A stretch of DNA of 64,000 bases from Defluviicoccus sp. (lineage in GTDB: Bacteria; Pseudomonadota; Alphaproteobacteria; MPNO01), in assembly GCA_028821395.1 (NCBI GenBank), contig JAPPGP010000126.1:1-64000 (forward strand), in the 5' to 3' direction. The translations under genes were made by a program, and so were the position numbers. The number at the start of each line of letters is the position of its first letter. Within the stretch, counting starts at the first letter, position 1. The notes below the pieces were generated by a model. It had not been told where the DNA came from and ran no database searches. It saw only the letters and a list, made by a program, of their open reading frames with translations. Below, in pieces: positions 57,334-64,000 of the stretch.

Positions 57334-57426
57334 CCGTCACCCCCGCCCTTGCCCGGACCGTTTGCGGAGCCCCGAAACGGCGTCGAAAACGAATCGGTTG
57401 CCGAAGCACCGCGAACTTCCAGCTTG

Positions 57427-57472
57427 CACAAGAAATTGTGGTCTCGCAAGAACAAACCTACCAAACATTGTG
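57427..57472 (-). promoter_or_regulatory. Two NrdR-box-like sites 32 bp apart upstream of nrdA
   Basis: CACAAGAAATTGTG (57427-57440) and TACCAAACATTGTG (57459-57472), resembling the CACwATATwTwGTG-type NrdR half-site palindrome. Confidence 0.6.
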
Positions 57473-57639
57473 TGATGGGCCGCGATCAATTCTCTCATTG
57501 GAATTCAATATTCGTCATTTGTTCATCAATTGTACCAGCTAGGTTCGGCGGCACAAGCCGCCGTTCGCCCTCTGTTCCGATTCGAATTGCGTGAATCCCG
57601 GGGATAGACCACAAGATATGGTGGTCGGGTGGACGCCTC

Positions 57640-59919
57640 TCAAGGCGCCTGCGCCGCGCGGCACATCCGGGCCAGCGCGTCCGGGCGGATCGGGATCTCC
57701 GTCACCTCCACCGCGAACGGGGCGAGCGCGTCCTCGATCGCCGCGGCGACCGCCGCGGCCGCCGGCACGGTGCCGCTCTCGCCCACCCCCTTGACGCCGA
57801 GCGGATTCAGACCGGTCGGCGATTCGAGATGGCAAATCGCGACCGGCGGCAGCTCGGCGGCGCCGGGGATCATGTAGTCGGCGAGCGTCGCGGTCAGCGG
57901 CTGCGCGTCGCGGTCGAAGGCGATTCGTTCCAGCAAAGCAGTGCCGATTCCGTGCGCCACGCCGCCCTGCACCTGGCCGTCGACGATCAGCGGGTTGATC
58001 ATGCGCCCGCAATCGTGCACCACGACGTAGCGAAGGATCGCCACATGCCCGGTCTCCGGATCGGCCTCGACCTCGGCGACGTGGCACCCGTTGGCGTAGC
58101 TCAGCGCATCGAAGGGCAGCGCCGCGGTCGCCTCCAGCCCGGGGGAGGCGCCGGCGGGGAGCGCGTAGCCGGGCGTGCCGTAGACCGCGTTGGCGAGCGC
58201 GCCGAAGCCGACGGAGAGCTCTGCCACGCCGCGCACCCGCGCGCTTCCGTCGACGAGCTCGATATCGTCGGGCGCCGCCTCGAGGCGCAGCGCGGCGAGG
58301 CTGCGCAGCTTGTCCGCCACTTCGCTGGCCGCCGTCAGCGCCGACGAGCCGGCATTGACCGCCTGACGGCTGGCGGAGGCACCGATGCCGATCGCCATCG
58401 CGCCTGTATCGCCCATCACGATGTCGATCGATGCGGGGTCGACGCCCAGCCTGTCGGCGCAGATCTGCGCCAGCATGGTCCGCGTCCCCTGGCCGATCGC
58501 CGTCGCGCCAGTGATCAGGCTCACCCGTCCCGACGGGGCGACGCGCACCGTCACCGCCTCGAACGGGCCGCGCCCGGTCCCCTTGACGTAGTTGGCGAGC
58601 CCAATGCCGAGATGGCGTCCTTCGGCGCGCGCCGCCGCCTGCCGCGCCCGGAAACCGTCCATCCCGGCGGCGTCCAGCGCGGCGTCGAGGCAGGCCGGGT
58701 AGTCGCCGCTGTCGAGGACGATGCCCGAGCCGCTGCGCGTGGCGAGCGGGCGGGCATAGGGCATCTCCCCGGCAGCGATGAAGTTGCGCCGGCGCACCTC
58801 CTCGCGCTCCAGCCCGAGGGTTGCGGCGATGCGGTCGACCACCCGCTCCATCGCGAAAATCCCCTGCGGGTGCCCGGCGCCGCGCACCGGGGTCGTGGGC
58901 ACCTTGTTGGTCACCGCCACCCGCACGCGCAGGCGGTAGGCCGGCAGGAGATAGGGGCCGGGAACCACCGTGGCGGCGTTGTAGGAGAGGTTCAGCCCGC
59001 GCGCGGTATAGGCGCCGTGGTCGTGGATCATCTCGCCGCGCAGGGCAAGCAGGCGGCCGTCTTCGTCGGTCGCCGCCTCCATCTCCCAGTACTGGTCGCG
59101 CTCCTGGGTGGTGGCGGTGAAGTGCTCGCGCCGGTCCTCGATCCACTTGACCGGCCGTCCCAGACGCCGCGCCGCATGGGCGATCACGACGTCCTCGGGG
59201 TAGACCACGAGCTTGGGCCCGAAGCCGCCGCCGAGATCGGCGGCGCGGACCACGATCCGGCTCTCGTCGAGCCCGAGCGTCGCCACCAGGGCGCGCAGCG
59301 CGCCATGCGGCGCCTGGCTCGACAGAAAGAGCGTCAGCCGGTCGTCGAGCGGGTCGGGTACGGCGACCGCGCCGCGGCACTCGATGGCGAGGCCGAGCCC
59401 CTTGTGCTGCTTGAGCGAGACTCGCACCCGGTGAGCGGCGGCGGCGAAACCCGCCTCGACGTTGCCATAGCCGATCTCGTACTCGGCGAGCAGGTTGTCT
59501 TCCAGATGGCGATGCGCACAGGGCGCGCCCTCGGCCAGCGCCTCGCGGCAGTCGGAGGCGGCGGGAAGGGCGCGGTAGTCGATTTCGACCGCTGCGGCTG
59601 CGTCCTCGGCGGCGTAGCGGCTGTCGGCTACGACCACGGCGACCGGCTCGCCGACATGGCAGACCTCGTTCCGGGCGAGGACCTGGCGGTCCAGTATGTG
59701 GCGGTAGGACGGGCTCGGCAGGGCGGTGACCAGCCGCTCGGCGGCGAGATGGGGCGAGATCTCGGCATGGCTCAGCACCGCCACCACCCCGGGCAGCGCG
59801 GCGGCGGGACCGGTGTCGATGCCGGCGATCCCGGCATGGGCGAAGGGGCTGCGCACGAACGCCGCGTGCAGCATCCCCGGCAGGCCGATGTCGTCGACGA
59901 AACGCCCCGCGCCGCGCAA
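57640..59919 (-). CDS. Xanthine dehydrogenase-family molybdopterin-binding subunit (CoxL-like), apparently without S and M partners nearby; N-terminus uncertain
   Basis: LRGAGRFVDDIGLPGMLHAAFVRSPFAHA, DLGGGFGPKLVVYPEDVVIAHAA, GVKGVGESGTVPAAAAVAAAIEDAL. Homologous frame (SATLIGKPIKRLEDPALL) extends upstream of the TTG start called in the ORF track. Confidence 0.93.
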   Translation of the reverse strand: MRGAGRFVDDIGLPGMLHAAFVRSPFAHAGIAGIDTGPAAALPGVVAVLSHAEISPHLAAERLVTALPSPSYRHILDRQVLARNEVCHVGEPVAVVVADSRYAAEDAAAAVEIDYRALPAASDCREALAEGAPCAHRHLEDNLLAEYEIGYGNVEAGFAAAAHRVRVSLKQHKGLGLAIECRGAVAVPDPLDDRLTLFLSSQAPHGALRALVATLGLDESRIVVRAADLGGGFGPKLVVYPEDVVIAHAARRLGRPVKWIEDRREHFTATTQERDQYWEMEAATDEDGRLLALRGEMIHDHGAYTARGLNLSYNAATVVPGPYLLPAYRLRVRVAVTNKVPTTPVRGAGHPQGIFAMERVVDRIAATLGLEREEVRRRNFIAAGEMPYARPLATRSGSGIVLDSGDYPACLDAALDAAGMDGFRARQAAARAEGRHLGIGLANYVKGTGRGPFEAVTVRVAPSGRVSLITGATAIGQGTRTMLAQICADRLGVDPASIDIVMGDTGAMAIGIGASASRQAVNAGSSALTAASEVADKLRSLAALRLEAAPDDIELVDGSARVRGVAELSVGFGALANAVYGTPGYALPAGASPGLEATAALPFDALSYANGCHVAEVEADPETGHVAILRYVVVHDCGRMINPLIVDGQVQGGVAHGIGTALLERIAFDRDAQPLTATLADYMIPGAAELPPVAICHLESPTGLNPLGVKGVGESGTVPAAAAVAAAIEDALAPFAVEVTEIPIRPDALARMCRAAQAP

Positions 59920-59969
59920 GAGCGCCGGGTCCTCCAGCCGCTTGATCGGCTTGCCGATCAGCGTGGCGC

Positions 59970-60440
59970 TCAGCTCCCCCGCCCCCGCTCGGTGACCACG
60001 CGCTCGAACGCCGCCAGGGTCTCCGCGCTGACATGGTGCTCAATGCCCTCGGCATCGGCGCGGGCCACATCCTCGCTGACGCCGATCGCCTGGAGGAAGG
60101 CGACCACGATCTGGTGCCGCCGCCGGGAGGCCTCGGCGATGCGCCGCCCCTCGTCGGTCAGGAATATCGCGCGATAGGGCTGGCTGGTGACCAGCCCGCT
60201 CTGCTGCAGCCGCGCCACCGTCTTGGTGACGCTCGCATGGGTCACGCCGAGCCGGCGCGAGATGTCGGCGGAGCGCGCCTCGCCGGTCGAATCGATGAGG
60301 TCGGCGATCAGCTCTACATAGTCCTCGGCGATCTCGGTCTGTCGCGCGAGCCGGGTCTGGCGGTGGTGACCGGCCTGCTCGTCGGGCTCGACGAGCACCG
60401 GCGCCAGCTTCGCCGGCCTCCTGCGCGTGTCCTTCGCCAC
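59970..60440 (-). CDS. DtxR/MntR-family metal-dependent transcriptional regulator
   Basis: DYVELIADLIDSTGEARSADISRRLGVTHASVTKTVARLQQSGLVTSQPYRAIFLTDEGRRIA...HVSAETLAAFERVV; GTG start. Confidence 0.9.
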   Translation of the reverse strand: MAKDTRRRPAKLAPVLVEPDEQAGHHRQTRLARQTEIAEDYVELIADLIDSTGEARSADISRRLGVTHASVTKTVARLQQSGLVTSQPYRAIFLTDEGRRIAEASRRRHQIVVAFLQAIGVSEDVARADAEGIEHHVSAETLAAFERVVTERGRGS

Positions 60441-60493
60441 CCGGGGCCCCCCGCGTTGCAGCACGGCTCCGACTATGCCGAAGCGGGAGCCGC

Positions 60494-60540
60494 TTGACAA
60501 TTCTTGGTCGAGGCCAAATAAGTTAGCCAGGGTTAAACTG
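60494..60540 (+). promoter_or_regulatory. Candidate promoter (TTGACA-17-AATAAG) overlapped by a DtxR-box-like element
   Basis: TTGACA 60494-60499; AATAAG 60517-60522; GTTAGCC core with imperfect palindrome TTAGCCAGGGTTAA 60523-60536. Confidence 0.45.
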
Positions 60541-60557
60541 TTCAGCGCGGGGCAAGA

Positions 60558-62405
60558 TTGGCATTGGCTGGGAATTGGTGTTGGGCGGTTGTCCGGCCGA
60601 CCGCCTTGGCGACCACGCTGCTCTGTCTCGCCGCCCTCCTGGCGGGCACGGCTTCGGCCCATGTGGCAAGCCGCGCGCAGTGGCACCCGCTGGCCGCCGC
60701 CTATCTCGACGCGGTGTTTGCCAGCCGGATCGACCCGGTCGACTGGCAGGGGATCGCGCGGCGCTACGAGAGCACCGATCCGGCGTTCCGCCACGCCGGC
60801 CCGGTCCCGGCCTTCGTTGCGCTCGCCCGGCTCTCCTCCTTCGCCGGGACCGATCCCGGCGCGGCGATCCGCCGGGCGATCGCCGCGCGCGACGCAAGCG
60901 CGCTGCGGAAAGCGGCGGCGCGGGCCAACGCATTCGCGCTCCGCGCCGGCCTCGATAGGGTGCGTCGGCTGCTGGAGAGGCCGGGCGAGGCGCGCGCCGA
61001 GCTCCGTTCCGCCCGCCTCCTCTGGCGCGGATTCGAAGCGGGCCTCCGCGCCCGCGATCCGGCGGCGCATAAGCGTCTCGGGCTCGCCTGGCTCTCCCTC
61101 GCCACCCTGCTCTCCGGCGAGACCGGCCGGGCGGAGGCGGAACGGCTGATCGGAGAGCTGGCAAGCGAGATCCGCGCCCGGTTCGAGGACGCGGCGCCGC
61201 CCTTGCCGCCTGCCGCCGTTCTGCCGCCGGGCGGCGCGCTCGTCGAGCAGCAGCCGCTGCCCCGGGCGGTGCTCAATTTCGAGCGGCGCGGGGTCGACGA
61301 GAAAGAGCTCTTCCTCGTCGCCTATGGCGACATGCTGTTCGATTCGCCGGAGATTTTCGGCGCGCCCGCGAACGGCCTCGGCCTCGCCTGCTCGTCCTGC
61401 CACAACAGGGGCGACGTCAACCGGGCGCTGTTCGTCCCCGGGCTCAGCCGCCGCGCCGGCGGGATCGATGTCGACAACGGCTTCTTCAACCCGCGCGGCA
61501 ATGACGGGCGGTTCGACCCGCTGGATACGCCGAGCCTGCGCGGCATCCGCTTCACCGCGCCCTACGGGCGGGACGGGCGCATGGCGAGCCTGCGCGAATT
61601 CGTCCGCAACGTGATCGTCGGCGAGTTCGGCGGCGCCGAACCGACCCCGCTGATGCTCGATGCCCTGCTCGCCTACATGAACGAGTTCGACTTCCTGCCG
61701 GCGCCGCTGCTGGCACGCGACGGGAGCCTCAACGAGGGCGCGAGCGCGGCCGCCAGGCGCGGCGAGGCGATCTTCAACCGACCGTTTCCGGGCATGGCGG
61801 GAAGGTCCTGCGCGACCTGCCACGTGCCTGACGGCAATTTCGTCGACGGACGACGCCACGACATCGGCTCCGTCGCGCCGTCCTCGCCCCACGCCCGCGA
61901 CGGCGCGTTGGACACGCCGACGCTCCTGGGGATCCGCTACACCGCGCCCTATTTCCACGACGGCTCGCTGCCGACGCTGCCGGCCGTGGTCGCCTGGTTC
62001 GACCGGCGCTACCGCCTCGACCTCGATGCGGGCGAGCGGGCCGACCTCGCGGCCTATCTGGAGGCAGTCGGCACCGGGGAGGCCCCGTTCGAGGCGTTCG
62101 ACGGCACCAACACGCGCTTCCGGCTGGGCTTCGAGGAGGCCTCGACCTTCCTTTCCACGCTGGACACGCTGATCCCGGCGCGCGACCGCCGCCATGCCTT
62201 GCTGCTGCTTGCCACCGTTGGCCGCGACCTGCGGACCGACGCGGCAGCGATGGGCAACATCGCGGCGCTCGGCCGGGTGTCGGAGCTGGCCGCGAAGATC
62301 GACGCCATCTCGGACGCGGTGTCGGCGGAGGACTGGGCGGCGGCGGAACGCTTGTGGGAAGGCTACAAAAAGGCGGAGGCGCGCCATGCGGCCGAGCTCT
62401 ACTAG
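60558..62405 (+). CDS. Di-heme cytochrome c peroxidase-like protein with extra N- and C-terminal helical regions
   Basis: Signal peptide; two heme motifs CSSCH and CATCH; SLRGIRFTAPYGRDGRMASLREFVRNVI, LGIRYTAPYFHDGSLPTLPAVVAWFD. Confidence 0.87.
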   Translation: MALAGNWCWAVVRPTALATTLLCLAALLAGTASAHVASRAQWHPLAAAYLDAVFASRIDPVDWQGIARRYESTDPAFRHAGPVPAFVALARLSSFAGTDPGAAIRRAIAARDASALRKAAARANAFALRAGLDRVRRLLERPGEARAELRSARLLWRGFEAGLRARDPAAHKRLGLAWLSLATLLSGETGRAEAERLIGELASEIRARFEDAAPPLPPAAVLPPGGALVEQQPLPRAVLNFERRGVDEKELFLVAYGDMLFDSPEIFGAPANGLGLACSSCHNRGDVNRALFVPGLSRRAGGIDVDNGFFNPRGNDGRFDPLDTPSLRGIRFTAPYGRDGRMASLREFVRNVIVGEFGGAEPTPLMLDALLAYMNEFDFLPAPLLARDGSLNEGASAAARRGEAIFNRPFPGMAGRSCATCHVPDGNFVDGRRHDIGSVAPSSPHARDGALDTPTLLGIRYTAPYFHDGSLPTLPAVVAWFDRRYRLDLDAGERADLAAYLEAVGTGEAPFEAFDGTNTRFRLGFEEASTFLSTLDTLIPARDRRHALLLLATVGRDLRTDAAAMGNIAALGRVSELAAKIDAISDAVSAEDWAAAERLWEGYKKAEARHAAELY

Positions 62406-63249
62406 GCGCCTCGCGCTGGCTCTCGCGCTTTCACTCGCCGCCTCGCCGGCGGCGGCCGACCGGCCGCTCACCGTCGCCTTCGTGCCGCAGGAGAACCCGG
62501 AGAAGCTGCTCGGAGACGTGCGCGCCATCGGCGCCTATCTGGAGGCCGCGACGGGACGGCGGATCGAGACGCGCCTCACCGTCGACCACGCGGCGGCGGT
62601 CGAGAGCCTCGGCGCCGGGCACGCGGACATCGCCTTCATGGGCGCGCTCCCCTATGTGATGGCGCGCGCGCGCATCGGCGCCCAGGCGCTGCTGTCCGAG
62701 GTCTATCGCGGAAAGCCGAGCTACCGGGGCGCGGTGTTCGTGCGCCGGGACGGCGGAATCGCGCGGCTGGAAGAGCTCAGGGGCAAATCCATCGCCTTCG
62801 CCGACCCGATCTCGGAATCGGGCTTCCTCTATCCGCTCGACCTGTTCGTCGAGGCGGGGCTGCTGGCCGCGCGCGACGATCCCAGGGCGTTCTTCGGCGC
62901 GGTCTATTTCGCCGGCGGCTACCAGCAGGCGATCCAAGCGGTGGCCAACGGGCTGGTCGACGCCGCCGGGGTGAGCATCTACGCGGCGCTGCTGCTCGAT
63001 GCCGGCCAGCGCGGCGCGGTTACCGCCATCGCCCGGACGCCGCCGATCCCGTCCCATGTCGTGGTCGCCCGGGACGGGCTGGAGCCCGGCCTCCGAACCG
63101 CCTTTGTGGAGGCGATGCTGGGGCTCAACGCGCCCGCAAGGCGGCATCTGCTGAAACATGTCTACGCGCCGGACGGCTATGTCAGGCCGGACCACGCGGC
63201 CTATGACCGGGTCGCCGCAATGGCGCGCAAATACGGGCTGATCCGGTGA
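62386..63249 (+). CDS. Phosphate/phosphonate-type (PhnD-like) ABC transporter substrate-binding protein
   Basis: Signal peptide; LTVAFVPQENPEKLLGDVRAIGAYLEAATGRRIETRLTVDHAAAVESLGAGHADIAFMGALPYVMA. Confidence 0.88.
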   Translation: MRPSSTRRLALALALSLAASPAAADRPLTVAFVPQENPEKLLGDVRAIGAYLEAATGRRIETRLTVDHAAAVESLGAGHADIAFMGALPYVMARARIGAQALLSEVYRGKPSYRGAVFVRRDGGIARLEELRGKSIAFADPISESGFLYPLDLFVEAGLLAARDDPRAFFGAVYFAGGYQQAIQAVANGLVDAAGVSIYAALLLDAGQRGAVTAIARTPPIPSHVVVARDGLEPGLRTAFVEAMLGLNAPARRHLLKHVYAPDGYVRPDHAAYDRVAAMARKYGLIR

Positions 63250-64000
63250 GCGGGGACGCGCTTCGCATATCCGGTCTCAGGGTCCGCTACGCTGCGAATG
63301 CGGAGGTCGCGCTGGCGATCGACGCGCTTGCCATCGCCGGTGGCGAACGCGTCGCGGTGATCGGGCCGAGCGGCTCGGGCAAGACCACGCTGTTGCGCGC
63401 GGTTCACGGGCTGGTCGCGCCGGAAGCGGGCATGGTTGCGCTGGACGGCGTGGCCGCGGACTCCATGGCGGCGCGCAGCCGCGCGTTCCGGCGGCGGCAT
63501 GCGGCGGTGTTCCAGGAGTTCCAGCTCGTCGAGCGCGCGTCTGTCCTCGGCAACGTGCTGTGCGGCCGGCTGGGCCACGCGGCGGTGCTGCCGAGCCTGC
63601 TCGGCCTGTTCGGCACCGCCGACCGGGAGGCGGCGCTGGCGGCGATCGAGGCGACCGGCCTCGCCGAGTACCTGCACCGCCGCGTCGACACGCTGTCCGG
63701 CGGGCAGCGCCAGCGCGTCGCGGTTGCCCGCGCGCTCGCCCAGGCGCCGTCGCTGATCACCGCCGACGAGCCGGTCAGCAATCTCGACCCCGTCATCGCC
63801 GACGACATATTGCGCGCGCTCATGGGCTCGGCGCGCGAGAACGCGATCACCGTGCTCGCCGCGGTGCATCACCCGGCGCTCGCGACCGCGCATGCCGACC
63901 GGGTGATCGGGCTCGCCGGAGGCGAGATCGTCCATGACAGCGCAGACGGCGCGCCGCTCGACGCATCGGCGCTCAGGCGGATCTACGGCCGCAGCGTGGC
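63246..64000 (+). CDS. PhnC-like ABC transporter ATP-binding protein (truncated by window end)
   Basis: GTGA overlap. VAVIGPSGSGKTTLLRAVHGLVAPEAG Walker A, DTLSGGQRQRVAVARALAQAPSLITADEPVSNLDP. Confidence 0.9.
   Translation, partial: MSGDALRISGLRVRYAANAEVALAIDALAIAGGERVAVIGPSGSGKTTLLRAVHGLVAPEAGMVALDGVAADSMAARSRAFRRRHAAVFQEFQLVERASVLGNVLCGRLGHAAVLPSLLGLFGTADREAALAAIEATGLAEYLHRRVDTLSGGQRQRVAVARALAQAPSLITADEPVSNLDPVIADDILRALMGSARENAITVLAAVHHPALATAHADRVIGLAGGEIVHDSADGAPLDASALRRIYGRSV

Noticed and set aside
57829-60177. Plus-strand 782-aa ORF
   Set aside because: Antisense to the orphan CoxL-like gene; composition artefact.
1-64000. CRISPR arrays, prophage genes, insertion-sequence transposases
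   Set aside because: No regularly spaced repeats, phage structural genes or transposase motifs seen.

Overview
GC-rich, gene-dense bacterial chromosome window, probably alphaproteobacterial (inferred from gene content; not proven). Contents: a catabolic cluster at 1-12.7 kb (CoxLMS-type molybdenum hydroxylase with a fused CoxG-like domain, PLP enzyme, two-subunit CoA-transferase, LLM oxidoreductase, amidase, TAXI-TRAP transporter with two tandem paralogous binding proteins); a fused hydantoinase A/B gene divergent from a Rieske dioxygenase alpha/beta pair; an Lrp regulator and thioredoxin reductase; a complete c-type cytochrome maturation operon ccmABCDEFGHI; a second catabolic island (creatininase, CoxLSM, split hyuAB, isochorismatase-like hydrolase, Rieske oxygenase); and housekeeping or mixed genes (speDE, acyl-CoA dehydrogenase, FAD-linked oxidase, Sua5, cysQ, nrdAB, a DtxR/MntR regulator, a di-heme peroxidase and a PhnDC-like ABC transporter). 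Main discovery: the gene after the Rieske alpha/beta pair (18537..19640) is apparently interrupted by an in-frame TGA at 19272-19274. That TGA sits exactly where the second Cys of an AhpD/CMD-type CxxCxxxH motif is expected (C-V-Y-TGA-T-T-S-H). The frame stays open for 121 more sense codons, and a bacterial-SECIS-like hairpin with an apical GU follows at the right distance. I interpret it as an undescribed CMD/AhpD-family selenoprotein (CxxU) rather than a pseudogene. Secondary points of interest: a structured RNA or leader with a perfect intrinsic terminator (about 21370-21569), tandem NrdR-box-like sites before nrdA, a DtxR-box-like operator before a peroxidase/PhnDC operon, and a truncated higB remnant next to a perfect palindrome. 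No database or folding tools were used; product calls rest on recognising translated motifs.
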